From NCBI GenBank assembly GCA_963739355.1, contig CAVUAD010000007.1:1178001-1242000 (forward strand): 64,000 bases of DNA, given 5' to 3'. Positions within the stretch are counted from its first letter, which is position 1, and every line of letters starts with the position of its first letter. A program made the translations under genes and the position numbers. The notes under the pieces were generated by a model. That model saw nothing but the letters and a program-made list of their open reading frames with translations. It did no database searches and was not told the origin of the DNA. Positions 55,753 through 64,000 of the stretch are shown piece by piece. Origin of the DNA: JAWVFM01 sp963739355 (GTDB lineage Bacteria > Actinomycetota > Thermoleophilia > Solirubrobacterales > 70-9).

Positions 55753-57334
55753 CGGCCGCTCCTCTCGGTTCACTCCCCCCGGCCGCCGCGAGGGCCTCGC
55801 CGACTGCCCGTAAGAGCGCCGCCGCCGTGAACGGCTTCTCGATCAGCGTCACGTCGCCCGAGATGACCTCCTGCTTGGAGATCATCTCCTGGGTGTAGCC
55901 CGACATGAAGACCACAGGCATCTCCGGGTGGAGCTCGGCCACCCTCCCGGCCAGCTCCGGCCCCGACATCACCGGCATCACGACGTCGGCGAGGATGAGG
56001 TCGACCTCGCCGGCGTGATCGTTCAGGACGTCGAGCGCGAACGACCCGTCGCCGGCGGTCAGGACCGAGTGCCCGCCGCGCTCGAGCACGCGCGCGGCCA
56101 TCTGGAGCACCGGCGGCTCGTCCTCGACGACGAGGACCGTCCCGGTTGGCCAGTTCTCCTCCGCCTCATCCGCCCGCTCCTCCGCGAGTCCCGGCTCGGC
56201 CGCGGGCAGGTGAACCTTGAAGGCGGTGCCCATTCCCGTCTCCGAGTACACGGTGACCTGTCCACCCGCGGCGGTCACCACGCCGTGGACGGCCGCCAGA
56301 CCGAGCCCAGGGCTCTCGCCGCGCAGCTTGGTCGAGTAGAACGGCTCGAAGATGTGCTCGATCTCGCCGAGCGGGATGCCCGGGCCGGTGTCGGTGACCG
56401 TGATTCGCGCGTACGGGCCGGGCACGACCTCGGGGTTGCCCTCCGTGTAGACGTCGTCGAGCTCGACGTTGTCGGTCTGGATGCGCAGCTCGCCCCCGGT
56501 GGCCATCGCCTCGCGCCCGTTCAGGACGAGGTTCAGGATCGCCTGCTCGATCTGCGCCGGGTCCACCTCCACCTTCCAGAGGTCGTCGCTGAGCGCGAGC
56601 TCCAGGTCGATGTGCTCGCCGAGCGTCCGCTGGAGGAGCTTCTCCAGGCTGCGGATCACGTCGTTCAGGTCCACGATCTCGGGATTCGAGACGTCGCGGC
56701 GACTGAAGATCAGGAGCTGGCGGGTCAGCGTCGCGCCGCGCTCGGCGGCGGTGCGGATCTCCGTCAGGTCTGCCTGCATCGGGCTGTCGTCCGGGAGCTC
56801 CTCCGCGACGAACGTCGCGTAGTTCAGGACCACGGCGAGCAGGTTGTTGAAGTCGTGGGCGACACCGCCCGCCAGCTGGCCGATCGCCTCGACCCGGCGG
56901 GAGCGGTTGAGCGACGACTCGAGACGCGCCTGGCGCTCGGCGGCTGCACGCCGCGCGGTGATGTCGCGAAGCGAGCAGATGACGACCTGGTCACCGCCTG
57001 AGCCCGCGGCGAGGCCAACCTGGATCTCGACGGCGATGACCGACCCGTCGGGCCGCTTGATGCCGAGCTCGGTCTGGTTCTGCGCGTGGCCAAGCGAGAT
57101 CCCGGCGAGCGCGGCATCGTGGAGCTCGCAGAACCGCTCGGCGTCGTCGGCGGCCAGCAGGTCGTGCGGGCGGGCGCCGAGCAGCGTCGACTCGGTGCGA
57201 TCGAAGATTCGCTTCGCGGCGAGGTTGGCGAAGATGACGCGGCGCTCGCGATCGAAGAGGAGAAGCGCGTCGGGCGCGGCGTTCAGCACCACCTCCCAGC
57301 GCAGACCCTCGGATCCCGGCTCGGCCGCGCTCAT
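55730..57334 (-). CDS. Hybrid histidine kinase (PAS-HisKA-HATPase-REC)
   Basis: A soluble kinase of 534 residues. PAS domain (about 10-125; VVLNAAPDALLLFDRERRV), a short linker, HisKA with H160 in GGVAHDFNNLLAVV, HATPase with NLVLNGREAM and TDTGPGIP, and a C-terminal receiver with D450 (LILADVVMPV). No membrane helices, so it senses an intracellular signal. The start ATG 57334 lies 8 nt after TACCAT. Its likely partner is the single-domain regulator just upstream. Confidence 0.92.
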   Translation of the reverse strand: MSAAEPGSEGLRWEVVLNAAPDALLLFDRERRVIFANLAAKRIFDRTESTLLGARPHDLLAADDAERFCELHDAALAGISLGHAQNQTELGIKRPDGSVIAVEIQVGLAAGSGGDQVVICSLRDITARRAAAERQARLESSLNRSRRVEAIGQLAGGVAHDFNNLLAVVLNYATFVAEELPDDSPMQADLTEIRTAAERGATLTRQLLIFSRRDVSNPEIVDLNDVIRSLEKLLQRTLGEHIDLELALSDDLWKVEVDPAQIEQAILNLVLNGREAMATGGELRIQTDNVELDDVYTEGNPEVVPGPYARITVTDTGPGIPLGEIEHIFEPFYSTKLRGESPGLGLAAVHGVVTAAGGQVTVYSETGMGTAFKVHLPAAEPGLAEERADEAEENWPTGTVLVVEDEPPVLQMAARVLERGGHSVLTAGDGSFALDVLNDHAGEVDLILADVVMPVMSGPELAGRVAELHPEMPVVFMSGYTQEMISKQEVISGDVTLIEKPFTAAALLRAVGEALAAAGGSEPRGAADGEAGRH

Positions 57335-57342
57335 CGGAGGCG

Positions 57343-57348
57343 ATGGTA
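57343..57348 (-). promoter_or_regulatory. -10 box (TACCAT) for the hybrid kinase
   Basis: TACCAT, 8-nt spacer, ATG at 57334. Confidence 0.45.
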
Positions 57349-57487
57349 CGTGCCGCCACGCACGACTGGACGAACGGTTGCAGGGTTCATACTCTGAGTG
57401 CGCTCTTATCTTCGTCTCATGCTCAGGCTCCAACCTCTGACGGTCACCATGCGGTGTCGGACATCCACCTCAGACGTCGCGCGCGCA

Positions 57488-57886
57488 TCAGCGGGCCAGG
57501 ATCTCGTCGAGCCTTGCGAGCAGTTCGTCCCTGCCTCCGGTCTTGCCGATGGCGCCGACCGCGCCGAGATCCATCGCCCGGCGGTTGATCGCCGGGTGCT
57601 CGTGGCCGCTCAGGATCAGGACCTGCAACGGCGGGTCGCCCTGGATCTGGTCGGAGAGCGCCTCGAGCACGGCGAACCCGTCGGGATCGGGCATCGTCAG
57701 GTCCAGCAGCAGCAGCTCCGGGCGCTCGTCCCGGCAGATCTGGACGGCCTCGGCGGAGCTCGTGCTGGTCAGGATCTGCCCGAACCCGCCGCTCACGAGA
57801 ATCCGCTGGATGAGGCGCGCGCTGATTGGGTCGTCATCGACCACCAGCACGGTCGCGGTCGCCCGCCTCGACGCAACGTCAGCCAC
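57488..57886 (-). CDS. Stand-alone receiver response regulator
   Basis: CheY-like protein of 132 residues. D62 (LLLLDLTMPD) is the phospho-acceptor; D17-D19 form the acidic pocket; the usual switch lysine is present in AIGKTGG. No output domain. It lies 153 nt upstream of the hybrid kinase on the same strand and probably works with it. GTG 57886 lies 6 nt after TAACCT. It is divergent from the sugar transferase gene. Confidence 0.88.
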   Translation of the reverse strand: MADVASRRATATVLVVDDDPISARLIQRILVSGGFGQILTSTSSAEAVQICRDERPELLLLDLTMPDPDGFAVLEALSDQIQGDPPLQVLILSGHEHPAINRRAMDLGAVGAIGKTGGRDELLARLDEILAR

Positions 57887-57892
57887 AGGGCC

Positions 57893-57898
57893 AGGTTA
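57893..57898 (-). promoter_or_regulatory. -10 box (TAACCT) for the response regulator at 57886
   Basis: TAACCT, 6-nt spacer, GTG at 57886; the adjacent TTAATAAC may serve the divergent sugar transferase gene. Confidence 0.45.
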
Positions 57899-57917
57899 AT
57901 AACACGGGGGGCCCGGC

Positions 57918-59372
57918 GTGGCTCTTGAGTTCGGGCTCGGCGGGTTCCCGGCGCTCATCCGGCGCCTGATCGCGAGCGTGCCGCAGATGGCGGGCGCCCT
58001 CGTCGCGGCGCTGGTCGCCGGCGCGGGCATCTCGGTGCAGGCGGGTCTCATCGTGCTCGTCGCCTACCTCTTCGCCGGTTATCTCAGCGTCCGCGCCGCC
58101 CGCTGGCGATGGCTGCTGCCGCTGGCCGGCACGCTCGCGACGGGAAGCTTCCCGGTCATCGGATCGGCGTGCTCGGTTCTCGCGCTCGCCCTCCTGAACC
58201 AGCCGATCGAGGCGCGGCCGCTCGTGATCGCCGCCCTCGAGTCCCTCGTGATCGTGTGGCTTGGGCATCGCGTGCTCGGGCGCCACGCGCGCGTCCAGGT
58301 CGGGGTCATCGGCTCGCCGGCGGAGGCCCTGCGCCTGCGTGAGGAGCTGGCGCGGTCGCACGCCCGGGACTTCGACGTCGCGGCGACGATCACGCCGGAC
58401 GATTGGCAGTTCGACGCCGCGGCGCTGCAGAGCCCCTACCTCTGCTCCCTTTCCGAGGTCGGGCGAGCGATCGACGAGCGAGGGCTCGAGATCCTGGTGG
58501 TGACCAACGAGTTCTCCTCGGCGCGCGTGGACGAGCAGCTCTACAAGGAGGTCATCGCGCGACCGGTGCAGGTCATGCCGCTGCACGAGTTCCACGAGCG
58601 GCGCTTCGGCGCCGTGCCGCTCGCCGAGATCGACTACGCGTGGTTCACGGCGTTGGCCGGGAGCCACGGGCACCCCCTCCGCCTCCTGGCGAAGCGGTTG
58701 ATCGACCTCGCGATCACGGTCCCGGCCGCGATCCTGACGGCGCCGATCGCGGCGGTGGTCGCCCTGGCCGTCCGCCGCGACGGAGGGCCGGCGATCTTCG
58801 CGCAGGAGCGGATCGGCCGCAACGGCAAGCCGTTCCGGATCTACAAGTTCCGCACCATGGACCAGCAGCCGGACTCGGCCGCGACGTGGACCACGGTGGA
58901 CGACGATCGCATCACGCCGGTCGGCCACTTCCTGCGCAAGACCCACCTCGACGAGCTGCCGCAGGTTTGGAACGTGATCAAGGGCGACATGAGCATCGTC
59001 GGCCCGCGGCCCGAGCAGGGCACCTACGTCTCACAGCTCCAGGAGCTCATCCCGTTCTATGGCCAGCGGCACATCGCCAAGCCCGGCGTCACGGGCTGGG
59101 CCCAGGTGCGCGCCGGGTACGCGGGAAGCCTCGAGGGCACGGCGGTCAAGCTCTGCAACGACCTGTACTACGTCAAGCACCACAGCGTGTCCCTCGACCT
59201 CGCGATCATTCTCGAGACGGTTCGCGCGCTGGTCGCCGACCGTCAGTTCGGCGTGGAGTTCGCCAACGAGGACACGATGCTTGGCGAGGGCTCGCGCCGC
59301 GTGCTCGCCGATCTCGCCGGTGAGAGCCGGCTCCGGGCGGTCGACTCCCCGCGCGAGCGGGTTTCGAGCTAG
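57918..59372 (+). CDS. Undecaprenyl-phosphate sugar phosphotransferase (polysaccharide initiation)
   Basis: Polyprenyl glycosylphosphotransferase of 484 residues that loads the first sugar-1-phosphate onto undecaprenyl phosphate. Several N-terminal membrane helices (about 20-115), a CoA-binding-like domain (about 120-235), a reentrant helix at 250-275 and the catalytic Bac_transf domain. Motifs are ERIGRNGKPFRIYKFRTM, THLDELPQVWNVIKGDMS, IVGPRPEQ and KPGVTGWAQVRAGY. The stop TAG shares a CTAG with the convergent coiled-coil gene. With the O-antigen ligase at 62490 it marks a polysaccharide locus. Confidence 0.93.
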   Translation: MALEFGLGGFPALIRRLIASVPQMAGALVAALVAGAGISVQAGLIVLVAYLFAGYLSVRAARWRWLLPLAGTLATGSFPVIGSACSVLALALLNQPIEARPLVIAALESLVIVWLGHRVLGRHARVQVGVIGSPAEALRLREELARSHARDFDVAATITPDDWQFDAAALQSPYLCSLSEVGRAIDERGLEILVVTNEFSSARVDEQLYKEVIARPVQVMPLHEFHERRFGAVPLAEIDYAWFTALAGSHGHPLRLLAKRLIDLAITVPAAILTAPIAAVVALAVRRDGGPAIFAQERIGRNGKPFRIYKFRTMDQQPDSAATWTTVDDDRITPVGHFLRKTHLDELPQVWNVIKGDMSIVGPRPEQGTYVSQLQELIPFYGQRHIAKPGVTGWAQVRAGYAGSLEGTAVKLCNDLYYVKHHSVSLDLAIILETVRALVADRQFGVEFANEDTMLGEGSRRVLADLAGESRLRAVDSPRERVSS

Positions 59373-62341
59373 CCCTCGCCTCCGAGCAGCCTTCGGATCC
59401 GGTCCTCGGCCGCCGCGATCCGCTTCGCCGCCTCCTCCTCGATCCGGCTCGCGGAGCGCATGCGCGCATCCCACTGGGAGACCTGCTCCGCCTGCCGGGC
59501 GGCCTCCCCCACCCGGCCCTCCGCCTCGCCAACCCGGCCCTCGATGCCTGCGAGGCGGCTCTCCGACTCGGCCATCCGGTCGAGCGCGCCCTCGATCCGG
59601 GCGAGCGCGTCCGTGATCCGCCGGCCCGCGTCCTCGGTGAGCCGCTCGGCCTCGGCGATCCGCGCCGTCGCCAGCTCCTGAAGCTCCGCTCGCAGGCTCT
59701 CGCCACGCGAGTCGAACGTGGACTCGGCCCCCGCGATGCGCTCCTCGACGCTTGCCTGCAGGCGCGCGGAGCCCTCTCCGATCCGCGCGTCCGCGACGCT
59801 GGCCGCCCTTGCCTCAGCCTCGGCGATCCGCCGCTCGGCGTCCGCCTCCGCTTTCGCCGCGAGCTCCGAGACCTGGCGCTGGAGGTCGGCCGAAAGCGCC
59901 TCCCGGTGGGCGCTCACCTCGGCGCTCAGCCGCTCACCGTGCTCGCGTGAGCGTTCCGCGAGATCCCGGGAGAGCTCCTCGCGGGCCGTTCCCGCTCGCG
60001 TGGCGATGGCCTCGTCCAGGATCGCCCTCGCCGCTTCGACCTCGCGCGCCAGACGGGCGTCCTGGGCCGCCGCCGTTGTCGCGGCGTCGCTCGCCAGCGA
60101 GTCGCGATGCGCCGTCAGGTCCGCGGACAGGCCCTCGCGGTGGCCGGCTAGCTCCGAGGCCAGGCCGCGGCGATGCTCGTCCAGCTCACGGCCGAGGGTC
60201 TCCCTGTGGCGCTCCAGGTCCTGGCCGAGGCTTGCCCGCGACGCCTCGGTGATCCGCGCCTCGGCCTCGCGGGCGCGCTCGCCGACCTGCTCGAGGCCCG
60301 TCTGTGTCTGCGCCTCCAGTCGCTCCCCGAGCCGTTGCTCGATCGTCTCCTCGTCCGGAGAGGCTTTGACGACCGCCTCGTGCATCGCCGCGCTCACTCG
60401 CGACTCGACCCCTGCGACCTCCTCGCCCAGGCGGTCGGCAAGCCACTCTGCGGCCGTCGCGCGCGCGGTCTCGATCGCCGCGGCCTTGGCACGCTCGACG
60501 GCCTCGGCCGCGCGGGCCTCGGTCTCCTCGCGCAGGAGCCCGCGCTGGCGCTCCAGCTCCACGAGGTTGCCGCTGCCGAGCTCGCTGGTCAGGGCCTCCG
60601 CCCGTTCGCGGAGCCGCGCCTCCGCGGCCTCGGCGTGGACCGCGGCGCCACGCTCGAGGCGATCGCTCGCGTCATCCACGCGTGCGGTCAGCGCCTCGGC
60701 GAGCGCTGACTGCGCTGCCGCCGAGCGCTCCTCGAGCACGGCACGGAGCTCGGCCTCCACGCGGGTGCGCCACGTCTCGAGATCGGTGGTGAAGGCCGAC
60801 ATGCGTTCCGCGGTTGCCTCTTCGAGCGCGCCCTTCGCATGCTCGGACAGCGCGGCCCGGTGCGAGTCGAGCGCCGCCGAGAGCGCCTCGCGATGCGCGC
60901 CGAGCTTCGTGTCAAGGGAGCGGCTGTGCGCGTCCGCCTGGGCCGCGAGCACCGCGGCGCGCTCCTCGAGCTCCTGGCGAAGCGCATCCGAATGGCGCTC
61001 GAGGTCGCGCGCGAGGGCGCCGCGATGGGCGTCGAGCTCGGAGCGGAGCGAGCCCTGGTGGGCCGCCAGGGCCACGTCGAGGGCCGAGCGGTGCGCCGCG
61101 AGCTCCGCCTGCAGCGCCGAACGGTGGGCCTGGATCTCCTGTGCGCCGGCGGCACGCACCGCACCGGAGGCCTCGTCGAGCCGCTCGGCGATCCGGGCGG
61201 CGGCATCCTTCTGGATCCGGTCCTCCGCCTGGACCCGCGCTTCCGAGATGGCCGTGACCAGCTCGCTGCGGGCCTGGGCGACGCTCGCCTCGGCCTGGCG
61301 CAGGCGCTCGTCGACCGCGGCCGCGGTGGCCCTCTCCGCGATGTCGGCGACCTGCGCCTCGGCCTCGCGAATGCGCGCGTCGGCCTGGGCGCGGACCGTC
61401 TCGAGCTGCCGCTCGAGCTCCGCGTCGCCGGCCCGGCGCAGGTCGGCGATCAGCTCCGCAAGGCGCTCCTCCGCGCGCCCGCGCTCCTCCTCGGCCTTCG
61501 CACCCAGCTGCTCCCGGCCCTTGGCCGTCTCGGCCTTGACCTCCTCGCGGAGCCGGCGCTCGGCGTCGGAGATCCCCGCTTCAACCGTCTTGCTGAGCGT
61601 GACGGTGGACTCGGCAACGATCCTCTCGGCCGCATCGCGCTGACGCCCGGCCAACTCGTCACCCGCCTTGGCGATGCCCTCCTCCAGCGACTCCGCCAGC
61701 CGGGAGTGGCGCTCGTCGAGAGCCTCGGCGACGCGGTCCTCGCGTGCGGACATCGATGCCTCGAGCGCCCGGGACCTGGCGCCGAGCTCACGCTCAAGCG
61801 TCTCGCGAGCGGCGCTCAGCTCCTTCGCGACGTGATCGGCCAGACGGCCCACCGCCGCGTCGGACGCGGTCGTGAGGTCTCCCTGAACGGCGGCGAGGCG
61901 GTTGGCCACCGTCGCGTCGATCCTCGCCTCGAGGGCTCCCCGAAGCCGCGGCTCGAGCGCCTCGAGCTCGGATGCGGTGCTCTGGCGCAGCGCGGATGCG
62001 AGCTCGCCGAGCTCCTGGTTCAGCTCCTCCCGCTGCTGCTCCCCCCGCGCGGTGAGCTCGCCGCGTGCCGACTCGATCGCGGAAGCCGCCTGCGCGCGAA
62101 CGTCCTCGAGGGCGGCGTCGAGGCGGTCCGACGCCTCCCTGTGCAGCGCTGCCTCGAGCTCTTGGCGGAAGCGCTCCTCGACCGACTCCGCGCTGGCCGC
62201 GATCTCGTCGAGTCGCTCCTGCAGGCTCTCTCTCGCGGCGTCAACCCGGGACCCGACGTCGTCGGGCAGCTCCGGGGAGCGTGGGGACTCTCCGTCGGGC
62301 GTGCGGTTCTCGTCTTCGGGCTCTCGCCCCTGCTTGTCCAC
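59369..62341 (-). CDS. Large coiled-coil protein with 11-residue His repeats
   Basis: A protein of 990 residues, almost entirely Ala/Glu/Arg/Leu and predicted alpha-helical, without obvious membrane segments or catalytic motifs. Much of it is coiled coil. Residues 406-494 carry His at exactly every 11th position (406, 417, 428, 439, 450, 472, 483, 494; Arg at 461) in units like HRSALQAELAA; a second block has 712, 723, 734 and 745, and a third pair is 801/812. Hendecads give straight rods or amphipathic sheets. The location between two polysaccharide genes suggests a scaffold or envelope role (inference). GTG 62341. Confidence 0.75.
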   Translation of the reverse strand: MDKQGREPEDENRTPDGESPRSPELPDDVGSRVDAARESLQERLDEIAASAESVEERFRQELEAALHREASDRLDAALEDVRAQAASAIESARGELTARGEQQREELNQELGELASALRQSTASELEALEPRLRGALEARIDATVANRLAAVQGDLTTASDAAVGRLADHVAKELSAARETLERELGARSRALEASMSAREDRVAEALDERHSRLAESLEEGIAKAGDELAGRQRDAAERIVAESTVTLSKTVEAGISDAERRLREEVKAETAKGREQLGAKAEEERGRAEERLAELIADLRRAGDAELERQLETVRAQADARIREAEAQVADIAERATAAAVDERLRQAEASVAQARSELVTAISEARVQAEDRIQKDAAARIAERLDEASGAVRAAGAQEIQAHRSALQAELAAHRSALDVALAAHQGSLRSELDAHRGALARDLERHSDALRQELEERAAVLAAQADAHSRSLDTKLGAHREALSAALDSHRAALSEHAKGALEEATAERMSAFTTDLETWRTRVEAELRAVLEERSAAAQSALAEALTARVDDASDRLERGAAVHAEAAEARLRERAEALTSELGSGNLVELERQRGLLREETEARAAEAVERAKAAAIETARATAAEWLADRLGEEVAGVESRVSAAMHEAVVKASPDEETIEQRLGERLEAQTQTGLEQVGERAREAEARITEASRASLGQDLERHRETLGRELDEHRRGLASELAGHREGLSADLTAHRDSLASDAATTAAAQDARLAREVEAARAILDEAIATRAGTAREELSRDLAERSREHGERLSAEVSAHREALSADLQRQVSELAAKAEADAERRIAEAEARAASVADARIGEGSARLQASVEERIAGAESTFDSRGESLRAELQELATARIAEAERLTEDAGRRITDALARIEGALDRMAESESRLAGIEGRVGEAEGRVGEAARQAEQVSQWDARMRSASRIEEEAAKRIAAAEDRIRRLLGGEG
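60850..61130. repeat. 33-bp periodic coding repeats (hendecad block 1)
   Basis: DNA encoding residues about 405-497 of the coiled-coil protein repeats with 33-bp period (11 codons), diverged but regular, with a CAC/CAT codon at each unit start. Confidence 0.65.
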
Positions 62342-62476
62342 CGGTGGAAGATCGTCCTACAGATGGCGGTCGCAACTGCGTGCCCCACCGCGGTGTGGGA
62401 CGTTCGCACCAGCCTAGATGAGTGACCCGGCGGAGTCACGCGCGCGACTGACGCAGGGTCGGTCATCGCGCCGCGC

Positions 62477-62482
62477 TACCGT
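62477..62482 (+). promoter_or_regulatory. -10 box (TACCGT) for the O-antigen ligase gene
   Basis: TACCGT, 7-nt spacer, ATG at 62490. Confidence 0.5.
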
Positions 62483-62489
62483 CCGGCCG

Positions 62490-64000
62490 ATGGAGCAACC
62501 GCGCCGCCCGGCGACCACGGCGCCAGAGCCCGCCGCCTTGCTACCGCTGTTGCTGCTGACGGGGATCTGGGCGTGGTGGGCATGGAAGATCGGCGCCTAC
62601 TTCGGGTCGGTCGCGGTCCCGATCACAGGGGTCGTCTTCCCGGGAACCATGCTGCTCTGCGCCGGCACGATCGTCCTCGCGCGGATCGCCCCCCTCCGGG
62701 CGAGGCTCTCCGCCTCGCCGCCCGTGAGGGCCGCGACCGCCGCGCTCGCCGCGCTGGCCCTCTGGACGCTTCTCTCCGCGCTCTGGAGCCCGGCGCCCGA
62801 CGCCGCGATCATCGACGCGCAGCGCGTCTTCGCGTACCTCATGGCCTTCGGCTTCGGGATCTGCCTCTGCAACCTGCTCGGGCCGCGGATGCTGCTGTCG
62901 GTCGTGCCGATCGCCGTCGCCGGCGGCGCGGTTGCCCTGGCGACGGCGGTGGTCCTGTCGACCGGCCACGACATCACCCGCTACCTCGAGGTCGACGGCA
63001 CCCTGCAGTACCCACTCGGCTACCGCAACGCGAACGGAGCCTTCTTCGGCACCGTGTTCTGGGTGCTGGCCGGCGCAGCGGGCATCCACTCGTTCGCCTG
63101 GTGGGCACGCGGCCTGGCCAGCGGCGGGGCCGCGCTCTGCCTGTCGCTCGTCCTGCTCAGCCAGAGCCGCGGCTCCCAGCTTGCCGCGGCGGTGTCGGTG
63201 ATCGTCTTCCTCGCCATCACCCCGCGCCGGACGAACTCGCTGCTCTGGCTGCTCGTGTGCGCGGTCCCGTGCGTGATCGTCGTGCCGCACCTTCACGAGC
63301 TCTTCGAGACCAGCGGCGTGACGCCAAGCGTCGGTGCCGTGCACAGCGCCGGCGTGGCGACGCTCGCGGCCGGCGCCGTCGCCCTCGCGGCCGGCGCCGC
63401 CACCGCCCTGCTCTCGAGGCGAATCTCCGTGGCGCCCGCCACGGAGCGGAGAGCGGACCGCACGCTGGCTCAGGTTCTGATCGCCGCGGGGGTGGTGGGG
63501 GCCGTCGCCTTCGTCGTTGCCGTCGGCAACCCCGTCTCCTGGGTCGATCAGAAGGCGAACCAGCTGAACGCCGGGTTTCAGGCCACGGACAGCGGGCAGG
63601 CGACCCGGTTCGGGCTCAATTTCGGGACGCACCGAGGCGCGATCTGGCGCGTGGCCCTCGGGGACGCCGGTCGCGACCCGCTCCTCGGCGACGGGGCCGG
63701 CGGCTTCCAGTACTCGTTCCTGAAGCACCGCGAGAACACGCCCGAGACGGTTCACGACGCGCACGGCGTGGGCTTCGAGACACTCGCCGAGCTCGGCTTC
63801 CCGGGGCTTCTGATGCTGCTGACGTTCCTGGTCGGGGTCGCCATCGGGATCCGGCGCTCGCGCCGCCTGGGGCCCGCCGCCTCGGCGCTCGGCGCGATTG
63901 CGTTCACCGCGGGCTCGTACTGGCTGGCGCAGACCTCGGTCGACTGGTTCTGGCCCTATCCGGCGGTGACCGCGCCGGTGCTCGCTCTCCTCGGCGCGGC
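62490..64000 (+). CDS. O-antigen ligase / polymerase (Wzy_C family), cut by right edge
   Basis: 503 codons are present; the 3' end is outside the window. A polytopic membrane protein with about ten hydrophobic helices. The Wzy_C signature lies in the large loop: LLSQSRGSQLAAA (about 225-237) and GDGAGGFQYSFLKHR followed by VHDAHGVGFETLAELG (about 400-440), including the conserved His. It joins or polymerises undecaprenyl-linked glycans outside the membrane. Start ATG 62490 (MEQPRRPATTAPEPA) fits the TACCGT box 7 nt upstream. It belongs functionally with the sugar transferase at 57918. Confidence 0.88.
   Translation, partial: MEQPRRPATTAPEPAALLPLLLLTGIWAWWAWKIGAYFGSVAVPITGVVFPGTMLLCAGTIVLARIAPLRARLSASPPVRAATAALAALALWTLLSALWSPAPDAAIIDAQRVFAYLMAFGFGICLCNLLGPRMLLSVVPIAVAGGAVALATAVVLSTGHDITRYLEVDGTLQYPLGYRNANGAFFGTVFWVLAGAAGIHSFAWWARGLASGGAALCLSLVLLSQSRGSQLAAAVSVIVFLAITPRRTNSLLWLLVCAVPCVIVVPHLHELFETSGVTPSVGAVHSAGVATLAAGAVALAAGAATALLSRRISVAPATERRADRTLAQVLIAAGVVGAVAFVVAVGNPVSWVDQKANQLNAGFQATDSGQATRFGLNFGTHRGAIWRVALGDAGRDPLLGDGAGGFQYSFLKHRENTPETVHDAHGVGFETLAELGFPGLLMLLTFLVGVAIGIRRSRRLGPAASALGAIAFTAGSYWLAQTSVDWFWPYPAVTAPVLALLGA

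Noticed and set aside
1..64000. CRISPR, phage, transposon or plasmid features
   Set aside because: No regular direct repeats with spacers, no integrase/transposase motifs and no tRNA-linked attachment sites; base composition is uniform apart from a short AT-rich promoter patch near 46.95 kb.

Overview
The window is chromosomal DNA of a high-GC actinobacterium. Most genes are tightly packed, many starts are GTG or TTG, and operon junctions are typically ATGA, GTGA or TGATG overlaps. The gene set (classical menaquinone pathway, GatCAB, SerA-SerC, an LPXTG protein, DUF2510, DUF4389, an S53 peptidase, UDP-sulfoquinovose synthase, undecaprenyl-phosphate sugar transferase) and the promoter style fit a deep-branching Actinomycetota lineage such as Thermoleophilia (Solirubrobacterales/Gaiellales). 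That placement is an inference and not proven. I see no phage, transposase, CRISPR array, rRNA or tRNA.

Region 1 (1-24 kb) is biosynthetic. It holds a regulator-leuC-leuD-methyltransferase operon, an SDR gene, leuA preceded by a leucine-rich leader peptide, an oxidoreductase plus membrane protein pair, serC-serA, ilvC, and the men genes: menE on the minus strand, menB-menA-menC on the plus strand followed by menD. It ends with the ilvB-ilvN-menF operon, in which menF appears to start at CTG. Chorismate (MenF, MenD, MenC, MenE, MenB, MenA) and branched-chain amino acid (IlvBNC, LeuACD) routes are therefore interleaved.

Region 2 (24-36 kb) has tetR-sqdB (sulfolipid head group), a DUF2304-GT2 glycosyltransferase, a secreted sedolisin, a type II NADH dehydrogenase behind a clear palindrome, gatC-gatA-gatB and a GMC oxidoreductase.

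Region 3 (36-46 kb) has folD, pcrA, the cysteine operon rrf2-cysK-cysE, a LuxR-type regulator with a degenerate receiver, an HDOD-LuxR fusion, and gltX/nfo whose divergent start codons are two bases apart.

Region 4 (46-50 kb) is the most interesting one: an LPXTG surface protein diverges from a His-rich membrane protein, a sensor kinase and an OmpR-type regulator. Both sides carry 11-bp-spaced TCTCAT-like direct repeats at exactly the same distance from a -10 box.

Region 5 (50-64 kb) has dnaE, sixA, further two-component proteins, an initiating sugar transferase, a 990-residue coiled-coil protein with strict 11-residue His repeats, and an O-antigen ligase cut by the right edge.

Two window-wide signals stand out. 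First, about twenty genes have a TANNNT hexamer 6-8 nt before the start codon, the geometry of leaderless transcripts. Second, four copies of an intergenic palindromic repeat (core CGGACCTAAAGGTCC) occur near 12.4, 25.8, 42.9 and 53.9 kb.
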